Shown here: in pieces, positions 1-9,740 of the stretch
Layout: each line of letters opens with the position of its first letter
Numbering within the stretch: position 1 is the first letter of the stretch
NCBI GenBank assembly: GCA_903921135.1
Contig: CAIXOY010000233.1
Coordinates: forward strand, 1 to 39,318
DNA: 39,318 bases
Reading direction: 5' to 3'
DNA from: an uncultured Gammaproteobacteria bacterium
GTDB lineage: Bacteria; Pseudomonadota; Gammaproteobacteria; Pseudomonadales; UBA5518
Position numbers and translations under genes: made by a program
The notes under the pieces: generated by a model
What the model was told of the DNA's origin: nothing
The model's input: the letters and a program-made list of their open reading frames with translations, nothing else
Database searches by the model: none

Positions 1-504
1 GATCTTGAACTTGCGAGGAAGGAAGCTGAATTCGGGGTGGAAGGTCGACCACTGACGGATCAGATCGCACCAGGGGCGGGCGTCCTCGACTTCGTCGCGT
101 GCCACGCCCGAGAATTGGTCCGCAGTGACATTGCGGATGCAGTTGCCGCTGGTCTGTATCGCGTGCATGTCGACGCTGGCGAGCTCGGCGAGGATGTCAG
201 GCACCTCCTCGAGGCGCGGCCAGTTGAACTGGATGTTCTGGCGCGTGCTGAAGTGGCCGTAGCCCTTGTCATATCGGCGCGCTATGTGGGCCAGCATCCG
301 CAACTGGCGGCTCTCGAGCATTCCGTACGGTATTGCCACACGGAGCATCGGTGCCAGGCGCTGTACGTAGAGCCCGTTCTGGAGGCGCAGGGGCCGGAAC
401 TCGGCCTCGCTCAGCTCTCCGCGCAGGTAGCGTGCGGTCTGGTCGCGGAACTGGCTGACGCGATCCGCGAGCATGCGGTGGTCGAAAGTGTCGTAGCGAT
501 ACAT
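1..504 (-). CDS. cysI: Nitrite/sulfite reductase hemoprotein (CysI-like), C-terminally truncated by window edge
   Basis: Reverse complement from ATG at 504 reads MYRYDTFDHRMLADRVSQFRDQTARYLRGELSEAEFRPLRLQNGLYVQRLAPMLRVAIPYGML...GYGHFSTRQNIQFNWPRLEEVPDILAELASVDMHAIQTSGNCIRNVTADQFSGVARDE, typical ferredoxin-like/sulfite reductase N-terminal domain (RQNIQFNW, TSGNCIRN). No stop inside window. Confidence 0.85.
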   Translation of the reverse strand, partial: MYRYDTFDHRMLADRVSQFRDQTARYLRGELSEAEFRPLRLQNGLYVQRLAPMLRVAIPYGMLESRQLRMLAHIARRYDKGYGHFSTRQNIQFNWPRLEEVPDILAELASVDMHAIQTSGNCIRNVTADQFSGVARDEVEDARPWCDLIRQWSTFHPEFSFLPRKFKI

Positions 505-602
505 GCTTCCGGTACTGCAACTGTGTCGGAGGGTGGTGACGCGCCGCGCTGCACGGGGACGCTGCCCGGTGAACGGCGGGCGCACGTTAGCAGATCATCA
601 TC

Positions 603-648
603 AGCACCAAAAAGCGTGTTTTTTCATACGCAAAGATCGTTTGGTGCT
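603..648. repeat. Nested inverted repeat in the cysI / small-ORF intergenic region
   Basis: Outer 9-bp perfect arms AGCACCAAA (603-611) / TTTGGTGCT (640-648); inner arms GCGTGT (614-619) / ATACGC (626-631). Confidence 0.55.
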
Positions 649-682
649 AAGACTCGGGGTAGGGCGCGGGCGAGAGGCTCGC

Positions 683-688
683 TATACT
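683..688 (+). promoter_or_regulatory. Putative -10 element upstream of the 44-aa ORF
   Basis: GCTATACTCCGGGCGCCGCG; nearly identical to the icd -10/discriminator (one-base indel). Confidence 0.35.
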
Positions 689-734
689 CCGGGCGCCGCG
701 CGAGCGGTGCATCGAACAGTCCGGAGCATAGCGT

Positions 735-869
735 ATGAGCAAGGCAGATCAGGGTAACGGCATTCCCGATGAGGAGCGTCGCGAAGATGGCGTCGCTGAT
801 TCCATCGCAGCCGTTGTGTTGGTGGCACTGGCCGTCTCGGCGATGCTGTTCTGGGTGGCCGGGCACTGA
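735..869 (+). CDS. Small (44 aa) predicted single-pass membrane protein
   Basis: ATG at 735 reads MSKADQGNGIPDEERREDGVADSIAAVVLVALAVSAMLFWVAGH*, with a charged N-terminus and one hydrophobic helix. SD-like CCGGAGCA 8 nt upstream and TATACT -10 at 683-688. Missing from ORF track, probably by length cutoff. Confidence 0.55.
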   Translation: MSKADQGNGIPDEERREDGVADSIAAVVLVALAVSAMLFWVAGH

Positions 870-884
870 ACCCCGCCGCACGGA

Positions 885-1115
885 TCAGTCGAGCACGACG
901 TTCACGACCACCACCAGTGTGGCGACGAAGAGCACGGTGAAGATCAGGCCGGCGATGATGAACTGCCGGTAATTCCCGCTGTTGAAGTCTCGCTCCCTGT
1001 TCCGTGAACTCTGCACGCCGAACGCTGCAGACAGCACGCTACCTACCACGTCGCGTGTGCTCATTCCGGCATGGGTTTCCGCGCCGGTGCTCTTCCCATC
1101 TTCTTGCTGGTTCAC
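885..1115 (-). CDS. DUF2970-family small membrane protein
   Basis: 76 aa, MNQQEDGKSTGAETHAGMSTRDVVGSVLSAAFGVQSSRNRERDFNSGNYRQFIIAGLIFTVLFVATLVVVVNVVLD; resembles DUF2970 (SVLxAxFGVQSxxNRERDF followed by TM helix). Confidence 0.7.
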   Translation of the reverse strand: MNQQEDGKSTGAETHAGMSTRDVVGSVLSAAFGVQSSRNRERDFNSGNYRQFIIAGLIFTVLFVATLVVVVNVVLD

Positions 1116-1250
1116 GTCGTCTGGTCTCGCTCGGATACTTCCAGTGGGGCCTGCGGTTTCCCACGCGCTGATCGGTTCGATCGTACACGGCCGGGGCAGG
1201 TCCGGACGATAGCTTTATGTGTGCGATCAGGGCGTTCAGGGTTGTAGCTA

Positions 1251-1275
1251 ATACCTGAGCGGGTTACTAGAATAT
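1251..1275 (+). promoter_or_regulatory. Candidate IscR type-1-like operator upstream of nfuA
   Basis: ATACCTGAGCGGGTTACTAGAATAT; 18/25 positions agree with the E. coli type-1 consensus as recalled (ATASYYGACTRWWWYAGTCRRSTAT) and 18/25 with the site upstream of iscR-suf at 35924-35948. Confidence 0.5.
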
Positions 1276-1302
1276 TGGTTTGATGTGCCCGGAGCAGAAA
1301 GA

Positions 1303-1887
1303 ATGATCACGATTACGGAACCCGCCCAGACATATCTGTCAGGCCTTCTTGCGAAGCAGGATGCAGAGGTGCGGGGCATCCGGGTGTTCATAAATGACCC
1401 CGGCACACCCCGGGCCGAGACCTGCATCGCCTATTGCCGTGATGCCGATATCCGCGAGGAAGACGAGCGCCATGAGTTCCCCGGTGGCTTCGTGGCGTGG
1501 TTCGAGGCCCGCAGCCTGCCCTTCCTGCAGGACGCCTTCGTGGATTTTGCAGAAGACCGCATGGGCGGGCAGCTTACGATCAAGGCGCCAAACGCGAAGC
1601 TCCCGCGCGTGGGCGCAGACAGCTCTCTCGAGGATCGCATCAACTACATCCTCTACAACGAGGTGAACCCGCAGCTGGCAGCGCACGGCGGCGAGGTGAG
1701 TCTGGTCGAGATTGCCGAAGGCCCTGTGGCGGTTCTCAAGTTCGGGGGTGGTTGTCAGGGATGCGGCATGGTCGATGCCACCCTCAAACACGGAGTGGAA
1801 CGCAGTCTTCTGGAGCAGCTTCCAGAACTGAAGGAAGTGCGCGACGTCACCGACCACAGCAAGCGCGAGAACGCCTACTACAGCTGA
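1303..1887 (+). CDS. nfuA: Fe-S cluster carrier/biogenesis protein NfuA
   Basis: [45 protein letters not shown]... with degenerate A-type N-terminal domain and C-terminal Nfu domain containing [11 protein letters not shown] at 1303 preceded by CCGGAGCA. Confidence 0.93.
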   Translation: MITITEPAQTYLSGLLAKQDAEVRGIRVFINDPGTPRAETCIAYCRDADIREEDERHEFPGGFVAWFEARSLPFLQDAFVDFAEDRMGGQLTIKAPNAKLPRVGADSSLEDRINYILYNEVNPQLAAHGGEVSLVEIAEGPVAVLKFGGGCQGCGMVDATLKHGVERSLLEQLPELKEVRDVTDHSKRENAYYS

Positions 1888-1908
1888 ATCAGACGCTCGA
1901 TGCCTGAC

Positions 1909-2988
1909 TCAGCCCGGGTTTTTCCTGCCCGGCAAAACGTGTCTCAACTTCTCACGCATGGCGCGCAGCGCGCCTGCGGTGCTTTCCCAGTCAAGACAGC
2001 CGTCCGTTACCGATACCCCGTAGCGTAGCTGCGAGAGATCGGCAGGTATGGATTGGTTGCCGCCTGCCAGATTGCTCTCCAGCATGACGCCCACGATGGA
2101 GCGGTTACCCTCGACGATCTGGTTGGCCACGTTGTCGAGTACCAGCGGTTGCAAGGCGGGGTCCTTGTTCGAGTTGGCGTGGCTGCAGTCCACCACGATC
2201 CCTCCCGGTACGCCTGCTTTTGCGAGTTCCCGCTCAGCCAGAGCGATATGCACGGAGTCGTAATTCGGACCTTGCGAGCCTCCGCGCAGCACCACGTGGG
2301 CGTGGCTGTTGCCCCGGGTGTGGACAACGGTAACCCGGCCGGTTTCGTCGATGCCCAGAAATCTGTGTGAGCTCAGGGCGGATTTGAGCGCGTTCACGGC
2401 GACGGTGAGGCCGCCGTCGGTACCGTTCTTGAAACCCACCGGGCATGACAGTCCGCTCGCGAGCTCACGGTGTGTCTGCGACTCCGTCGTGCGCGCGCCG
2501 ATCGCCGACCAGCTGATCAGGTCCTGCAGGTATTGGGGAGAAATAGGGTCCAGTGCTTCGGTCGCCGTCGGCAGTCCGAGTGCGCCTATGTCGACCAGCA
2601 GCTTGCGCGCGATGCGCAGGCCGTCCTGGATGCGGAAGGAGTCGTTCAGGTAGGGGTCGTTGACCAGGCCTTTCCAGCCGGTCGTGGTGCGGGGTTTCTC
2701 GAAGTAGACGCGCATCACCACGACTATGGTGTCGTCGATTTCCCGGGCGAGTACGGCCAGATGCTGTGCGTAGTCCAGTGCTGCGGCCGGGTCGTGGACC
2801 GAGCAGGGGCCAACGACCACGAACAGCCGGTGGTCCCTCCCGTCGAGAATGTCCCGGATGGTCGATCGGGCGCCGAGTACCGTCTGTCGAATGGCCTCGG
2901 GGAGGGGCACTTCGCGTTTCAGTTCGTCAGGGGTGATGAGCCCCTCGAAGGTGTCTACATTCAGGTTTTCGATGGAGCGGTCGGTCAT
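1909..2988 (-). CDS. aroG: 3-deoxy-7-phosphoheptulonate (DAHP) synthase, class I
   Basis: LFVVVGPCSVHDPAAALDYA, VVVMRVYFEKPRTTTGWKGLVNDP, SCPVGFKNGTDGG, VDCSHANSNKDP: class I AroF/G/H motifs. Start MTDRSIENL at 2988; alternative ATG at 3021. The aroG/F/H paralog is not resolved. Confidence 0.92.
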   Translation of the reverse strand: MTDRSIENLNVDTFEGLITPDELKREVPLPEAIRQTVLGARSTIRDILDGRDHRLFVVVGPCSVHDPAAALDYAQHLAVLAREIDDTIVVVMRVYFEKPRTTTGWKGLVNDPYLNDSFRIQDGLRIARKLLVDIGALGLPTATEALDPISPQYLQDLISWSAIGARTTESQTHRELASGLSCPVGFKNGTDGGLTVAVNALKSALSSHRFLGIDETGRVTVVHTRGNSHAHVVLRGGSQGPNYDSVHIALAERELAKAGVPGGIVVDCSHANSNKDPALQPLVLDNVANQIVEGNRSIVGVMLESNLAGGNQSIPADLSQLRYGVSVTDGCLDWESTAGALRAMREKLRHVLPGRKNPG

Positions 2989-3038
2989 GGAAAGGAGACT
3001 GCTTTGGGGAACGGAGGGCATATCGCCGGACGGGCGGG

Positions 3039-3044
3039 AGTATA
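3039..3044 (-). promoter_or_regulatory. Putative extended -10 element upstream of DAHP synthase gene
   Basis: Reverse strand reads CCTTGCTATACTCCCG: TGC-TATACT extended -10; no good -35. Confidence 0.4.
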
Positions 3045-3085
3045 GCAAGGCAACAGGCCGCGATCGCCCGGCGCTGCCCCTTCCG

Positions 3086-3568
3086 TCAGGACGGCAGCGG
3101 CAACAATTCGTCGAGAAGTTGTGCCACTCCGTTCCGGATCAGCCCCAGGGCCCGGGTGAACTGCGCGGCATCGCCGTAAAAGGGGTCCGGAACCTCGACG
3201 CCTGCGGCGCCGTTGCTGCCTGGCAGGAGCCGGAGTTGACCGGCGAACCCGGGAGGACGCCATCCTGTCAGCGTGTGCAGGTTCGATCGGTCCATCGCCA
3301 CGATCTGCCCGAACGACGCGAAGTCCTCGTCGCTGATCTGCCGGGCAAGGTGCGCTGGCATCGGGAAACCGTGTGCTCGCAGTGCATCCGTCGCGCGGGG
3401 ATCGGCCGGCTTGCCCGCGTTGAATGCTGCGGTTCCCCGTGATGCCACGCGCACATCGTGTTCCTGTCCGCGGTCTCGCAACATCTGCAGCGTCACGCAC
3501 TCGGCCATGGGGGAGCGGCACACATTGCCGAGGCAGACAAACAGGATATGTACGCGCGTTTCACTCAT
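3086..3568 (-). CDS. Low-molecular-weight protein-tyrosine-phosphatase
   Basis: MSETRVHILFVCLGNVCRSPMAECV: canonical C-x5-R-S P-loop (VCLGNVCRSPMAE) and C-terminal VPDPFYG. Confidence 0.92.
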   Translation of the reverse strand: MSETRVHILFVCLGNVCRSPMAECVTLQMLRDRGQEHDVRVASRGTAAFNAGKPADPRATDALRAHGFPMPAHLARQISDEDFASFGQIVAMDRSNLHTLTGWRPPGFAGQLRLLPGSNGAAGVEVPDPFYGDAAQFTRALGLIRNGVAQLLDELLPLPS

Positions 3569-3666
3569 CTGCGTGGTCCGGACGTGATCTGGCGAACCGC
3601 ACGATATCAGCCGGGACGGCAGTGGCGCGTGGCGCATTTGTCAGGTGCCATTGGCCGCTGCGGATA

Positions 3667-3694
3667 TTGAGGCGCCGCTGGCTCGGGCTACACT
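3667..3694 (+). promoter_or_regulatory. Putative sigma70 promoter for the SDR gene
   Basis: TTGAGG-N16-TACACT, about 30 nt upstream of ATG 3725. Confidence 0.4.
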
Positions 3695-3724
3695 CGCTTC
3701 TTTACGCATTCCGGAGCGATACGC

Positions 3725-4504
3725 ATGGCATTCACTGGCAAGGTAGCGTTGGTCACAGGTGGTGCAAGCGGCATGGGCAAGGTGGCAGCCCTGCGCCTGG
3801 CTGCCTCCGGTGCGCGGGTCGCGATTTTCGACATGAACGAGCAAGCTCTCGCGGAAATGGCAGCGGCTGATCCGAACATCCGCACCTGGCGGTGCAACGT
3901 GGCGGACTGGGAAGATGTGCAGGCACGGGTGGCGGAGGTCGAGGAGGAACTCGGCCCTATCGATCGATTGACCCATGCAGCAGGCATCATGCCCAGTTAC
4001 GCAGTCATGGATACCACGATCGAACAGGCGCGTCGGCTCATCGACGTGAACTACTTCGGCACGCTTCACATGATCCGTGCGGTGGTGCCCGGCATGCTCG
4101 ACCGCAACAGGGGGGACGTGATCCTCTTCGGCTCGATTTCAGGCATGGCGCTCACGCCCAAGCTCGGCGCCTATGCCGCCTCCAAGGCTGCAGTGAACGT
4201 TCTGGGTGAAACCCTCGCGAACGAACTTGCACACACTGCGCTCAGGATCGCGGTCGTCTTGCCTCCGGCCGTGAACACCCCGCTGATCGAGCAGTCCCTG
4301 AATACGGATGCCGCACAAGCTCTCCGTGAAGCCCGCAAGAGCGGCCGGCTGAGTGACCCCGGAAAAATCGTTACCCAGATCGAGGAAGGTCTCGAAAAAG
4401 GCAAAAAGGCGATCTATCCCGGAGAGGCCAAATTCCTTGAGCTCTGGCACACCCTTGCGCCGCGTCTGTGGTGGAAGACGGTGCTCCAGTTCGAGAAGCG
4501 CTGA
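3725..4504 (+). CDS. Short-chain dehydrogenase/reductase (SDR)
   Basis: VALVTGGASGMGKVAALRLA cofactor motif and YAASKAAVN catalytic motif; CCGGAGCG RBS. Confidence 0.9.
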   Translation: MAFTGKVALVTGGASGMGKVAALRLAASGARVAIFDMNEQALAEMAAADPNIRTWRCNVADWEDVQARVAEVEEELGPIDRLTHAAGIMPSYAVMDTTIEQARRLIDVNYFGTLHMIRAVVPGMLDRNRGDVILFGSISGMALTPKLGAYAASKAAVNVLGETLANELAHTALRIAVVLPPAVNTPLIEQSLNTDAAQALREARKSGRLSDPGKIVTQIEEGLEKGKKAIYPGEAKFLELWHTLAPRLWWKTVLQFEKR

Positions 4505-4507
4505 GGC

Positions 4508-5992
4508 TCAGTCTGCCCTCAGAGCGGCGCTTCGCCCGGCCTTGCGTCCCGAGAAACTCGCATCGCCCACCGAGATGCCGCTGCAATAGCCGGCCGCCGT
4601 GCGTGGAACACCGCAGGCGGTCCGGCCGGCGGCGTAGAGCCCCGGAATCACCTCGCCTTCTGGCGTCAGCACTTCGCCCGTCACCTTCGTATCGAGTCCG
4701 CCGAGGGTGAAAAACGGATAGAAAGTGCCTCGGCCCGGCGAGCAATCCACCGCCGCGAGGGGCAGGCTGAGTGGCGTCAGCCACTCGGACGATTTGTGGA
4801 ACAACGGATCCTCGCCGCGCGCGGCGTGTGCGTTGTAGTACGCGATCGTCTGCTGAAGGCTTCCGGGGGGAAGAGCCAGTTCCGACTCGAGTTCTTCCAC
4901 TGACTCTTCTGTCGTTCCGGCGAACTGCGCATTGAGATAGCTTCCCTCCGGGTAGTTCCCGAAATCCTCTGCGCTGGCGATCAGGAAGACACGCTGCCCG
5001 GGTTGCTGCAGGCAGTAGTAACCGACGCGGCCGTGGTAGCAATCCTCGTTGATGAAGCGTTGCCCCTGTGCGTTCACGAAGATCCCGCGCGTGAGTGATG
5101 CCGGCGGGTAGTAGGGCACGCTGACGAAACCCTCGTGCATGTTGATTGCCGCTGCGCCCGCACCCTGTCCCATCAGGATTCCGCTTCCCGTATCTCCCGG
5201 GTTGCCGATCGGTTGCGAGGCACCGAGCAGCATCGGTGCATGCTTGCGGATCATGTCCTCGTTCATCACGAAGCCGCCACAGCAGAGCACCACCCCGCGC
5301 CGGGCGCGCACCAGGCGCTCCTGCTGGTCGATACGCACCACCACGCCGTGTACGGTGCCGTCGTCATCCGTGACCAGTGTGAGTGCTCTCGCGTCGAAAT
5401 GGACCTCTATGCCGCGCTCCTCGACGTTGCGTCTGAGAATATTGGCGAAGAGGGGACCGCCGTTGTCTCCTTCGACCTGAAGGTTGTGACCGCGCGGTGC
5501 GGGAGTCGCGATCTGCGTGAACGGCCAGGCTTTTTCGCTGCCGGTGTACAGCAGGCAGTCGTCGGTGAGCGCCATGATCGCGCGGTGCGGATAGACCGAA
5601 TCCTTGTAGGGGACGCCCAGCGTCTGCGTCAGCCAGTCGAAATGATCCACGCTTCCCTCGCAGTAGGCGCGCACCTTCGCCTCATCCGCGATGGGTCCGT
5701 TCGATGCCATCAGGAAGCGGAACATGTCTTCCACGCTGTCCTCGATGCCGCAGGCTTTCTGCACGCGCGTGCCACCGCCCATGTATATCTCGGCGCTGGA
5801 GAGACGCGTTGACCCCCCTGAATCGCTGGCAAGATCGAAAAGCACGACTCGGGCCCCGTTGTCGTGCGCCTCTATAGCGGCGCATGCGCCTGCGCCTCCG
5901 AAGCCGATCACGGCGACATCTGTGTCGATGTCCCACGCCGTGATGCTGGAGAGGTGACGGGGGCGGGTAGGCATGGTGCGGGTATCGCTCAC
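4508..5992 (-). CDS. FAD-dependent oxidoreductase, 3-ketosteroid dehydrogenase/fumarate reductase flavoprotein family
   Basis: DTDVAVIGFGGAGACAAIEAHDNGARVVLFD dinucleotide-binding motif, SSAEIYMGGGTRVQ, C-terminal TLGGLDTKVTGEVLTPEGEVIPGLYAAGRTACG. Start GTG at 5992 or ATG 18 nt downstream. Confidence 0.85.
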   Translation of the reverse strand: MSDTRTMPTRPRHLSSITAWDIDTDVAVIGFGGAGACAAIEAHDNGARVVLFDLASDSGGSTRLSSAEIYMGGGTRVQKACGIEDSVEDMFRFLMASNGPIADEAKVRAYCEGSVDHFDWLTQTLGVPYKDSVYPHRAIMALTDDCLLYTGSEKAWPFTQIATPAPRGHNLQVEGDNGGPLFANILRRNVEERGIEVHFDARALTLVTDDDGTVHGVVVRIDQQERLVRARRGVVLCCGGFVMNEDMIRKHAPMLLGASQPIGNPGDTGSGILMGQGAGAAAINMHEGFVSVPYYPPASLTRGIFVNAQGQRFINEDCYHGRVGYYCLQQPGQRVFLIASAEDFGNYPEGSYLNAQFAGTTEESVEELESELALPPGSLQQTIAYYNAHAARGEDPLFHKSSEWLTPLSLPLAAVDCSPGRGTFYPFFTLGGLDTKVTGEVLTPEGEVIPGLYAAGRTACGVPRTAAGYCSGISVGDASFSGRKAGRSAALRAD

Positions 5993-6025
5993 GCGAGGAG
6001 TCCTTCTGCTGGCTTCAGGGGGTGT

Positions 6026-7135
6026 TCAGGGTGAATTGCGCGGCACAAGGGTGCCGGGCAGCGGTGGTCGGGCCTCTGGGCCGAGCGCCTGTGCGGGAAT
6101 CCGGAAGTACTGGAGCAGGGTCGCTGCGATCTGCCCCTGATGGAGTTCACCGGTGTTCCGCGCCTCGCCCGTAGCGGGGGTGTCGGGGCCGGCTACCACG
6201 GCCCAGATGAATTCGCTGCCGGGAATACTGCAGTCGTGTTCGGACCAATCCTTTCCCTGCAGTCCACGTCCGTGATCGGTGCTGATCACAAGCGTCGTGC
6301 GGTCCCGGTAGCGTTCGTCTGCCTGAAGTGTCGACCATAACTCGCCTATCAGGCGGTCGGCGCGGTTCAGGTACACGAGCAGGCGATCGTAACGGTCAGC
6401 GTGGGACCAGTCATCGGAGTTGCCGAGCCCCAGCCAGAGCAGGCGCGTCTGCTGTTTGCGCATGTAGCGCTGAGCGATGCGCAACGTTAGGACGTCCTCG
6501 CTGCCTTCTTCCCAGAGGCCCAGAACGTCCTTGCGAAGCGAGACGAGTTCATCGATCTCCGGCGTGGAGAAGCGCGCAGGCAGCGGGTCGTAGGCGCCGC
6601 TGGTCAGAATGAGGCCGTCCCCGCTGGCCGCAGCACTGGCGAAGCCATCCCAGGAGCCGATCTGGGCCACGGCCCCGAAGGGTAACTGGAGTTCGCGGGA
6701 GACAACTTCGAGCGCGGTTTGGTGGGGATAGCGACGGACGTCGTTGCTGTCGACCTCGGCGCGTGGTGCTCCGGTCAACATCTCGGTGTAGCCCGGCGCC
6801 GAAAAGCAGAACGGGTTCTGGACCTTCATCACCGAGCCGCGATCGCGGTTACCGAAAATCACGCCCCGTGGCACCAGTTCTTTCCACAGGAACGGCATCA
6901 GTGCCTCCCGTCGTGCCTCGGCCGTGGAGCCGATGAAGCGCGGCCTGACCGTCTCCATGTCCGAATAGTGCTGCAGCGCGGAGTGCGCGGCGATGATCTC
7001 GTCGAGACCGCCAAAAACCTCCTGCACCCGAACGCCGTCCAGTGTCACCAGCACCACGTTCCGGGTTTGCGGCGACGCACACACCGAGGAGGCGAGAAAG
7101 GCCATGGTCAGAAGAACAAGGGCTCGGAGGTGCAT
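6026..7135 (-). CDS. Secreted/periplasmic alkaline-phosphatase-superfamily enzyme (type I phosphodiesterase/sulfatase-like)
   Basis: Signal peptide MHLRALVLLTMAFLASSVCAS; VVLVTLDGVRVQEVFGG, GYTEMLTG, LVISTDHGRG motifs. Confidence 0.75.
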   Translation of the reverse strand: MHLRALVLLTMAFLASSVCASPQTRNVVLVTLDGVRVQEVFGGLDEIIAAHSALQHYSDMETVRPRFIGSTAEARREALMPFLWKELVPRGVIFGNRDRGSVMKVQNPFCFSAPGYTEMLTGAPRAEVDSNDVRRYPHQTALEVVSRELQLPFGAVAQIGSWDGFASAAASGDGLILTSGAYDPLPARFSTPEIDELVSLRKDVLGLWEEGSEDVLTLRIAQRYMRKQQTRLLWLGLGNSDDWSHADRYDRLLVYLNRADRLIGELWSTLQADERYRDRTTLVISTDHGRGLQGKDWSEHDCSIPGSEFIWAVVAGPDTPATGEARNTGELHQGQIAATLLQYFRIPAQALGPEARPPLPGTLVPRNSP

Positions 7136-7159
7136 GGCGTCGACTCCTTCAGGTAAAAG

Positions 7160-7654
7160 CTACAGCGGCATGAGCCTGAGCTCGGGATCTTCGATCGCCC
7201 GCGACCACATGTCGTCGAACTGCAGGGCGAGATGCTTGACCAATGGGCGGTCGTCTGCGTTCAGGAAGCCGGATTTGTCGTCTTCCATGGGCAGGAAGAA
7301 CACTCCGCGGTCATCGGCCAGTACGTAGTTTGCGGCGAGATTCTCGGGCATGAACGTGGGCTTCAGTATGCGCACCGAGGATCCCAGTCGCCGGTGGAGA
7401 GTGCCGAGGCAGTGGCTGCGCTTCGACAGATGTGCGCTGTCCTTCAACAGGATACGGATTTCGCATTGCCGACCTTGACGCGCAACCCGCGAGAGTTCGG
7501 CGGCGATATCGGGGCGATCGAAAAGCTCCGGATCCAACTCATCGCTCAGGATACGTACGATCCTCTGCGCTTGCCCGAGAATGCCGAGGAGCGCCTCGGC
7601 CTGCTCGGATGATGCACCGAGTGCGAGTCGCCCTTCGGCTTTCGGCAGGACCAC
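7160..7654 (-). CDS. Conserved hypothetical protein, DUF7931-like, downstream of purB
   Basis: VVLPKAEGRLALGASSEQAEALLGILGQAQRIVRILSDELDPELFDRPDIAAELSRVARQGRQCEIRILLKDSAHLSKRSHCLG..., reads like an isolated phospholipase-D-like half domain. The track ORF extends to 7711 inside purB; a GTG start at 7654 fits the purB stop (7659) better. Confidence 0.6.
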   Translation of the reverse strand: MVLPKAEGRLALGASSEQAEALLGILGQAQRIVRILSDELDPELFDRPDIAAELSRVARQGRQCEIRILLKDSAHLSKRSHCLGTLHRRLGSSVRILKPTFMPENLAANYVLADDRGVFFLPMEDDKSGFLNADDRPLVKHLALQFDDMWSRAIEDPELRLMPL

Positions 7655-7658
7655 CTGC

Positions 7659-9095
<1,437 letters not shown>

Positions 9096-9740
9096 TCAGT
9101 GGGCCGATGATAGCGCATGGAGCCGGGCCACAGCAGCGCGCAAGGGCCGGCGTTCCATGACAAGGCGGTGCCGCCGTCCGCCGAGATGGCGCCACAACAC
9201 GGCTGCCCGAAGGCCGCAAAGGAGCAGTGCCCTGATCCGCTCGGCCACGCGCGGGTCCTGGAGGTGTTTCGCGCTGCCACTTACCTGGATCCGGAAACGC
9301 ATCGGGCTCACACAGTCTTGGTAGACCGAGGCAAGACTGGTGGCGATCTCGTCGAAGCGGCTGCTGAAGTGTGCTTGCTTTACCGCCGCGTGCTCAAGCC
9401 TGTTGCGGATGGCCTCCATGCGAGCGCGATCACGGCCAAGGGTCCGGCCGAGATGGAGCATGGCGAGGGTGTAGCGAAGTGCAGGCCGGTGCTCGGTGGC
9501 CGCACCGTGCTCGAGCATGTCTGCCAGGGCATCGAGCCCGCGCCTCAGCCGGGGCAAACCGCCGAAGACCTCTTCCACCTGATCCCATTCGAGCCTGAAC
9601 AGGCTCTCGGAGAGAGCCTGCATATCAGCCGCAGGTGCGGTCCCCTCGCGCGAGAGAAGATCCACCAGGATGGCCGATTGCACCACCGCCGCGAGCGCTA
9701 CGGCTTGCCCGGAGAGTCGCGTCTCTTCACTGGTGTTCAC
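9096..9740 (-). CDS. hflD: High-frequency lysogenization protein HflD
   Basis: 214 aa; [24 protein letters not shown]...[12 protein letters not shown]...; lies between mnmA and purB as in other gammaproteobacteria. Confidence 0.88.
   Translation of the reverse strand: MNTSEETRLSGQAVALAAVVQSAILVDLLSREGTAPAADMQALSESLFRLEWDQVEEVFGGLPRLRRGLDALADMLEHGAATEHRPALRYTLAMLHLGRTLGRDRARMEAIRNRLEHAAVKQAHFSSRFDEIATSLASVYQDCVSPMRFRIQVSGSAKHLQDPRVAERIRALLLCGLRAAVLWRHLGGRRHRLVMERRPLRAAVARLHALSSAH

Noticed and set aside
3021-3048. Longer N-terminal starts for the DAHP synthase (3048 or 3021)
   Set aside because: They lie upstream of or within a few nt of the TATACT element at 3039-3044, so they would be untranscribed or nearly leaderless; ATG 2988 is preferred though it lacks a clear SD.
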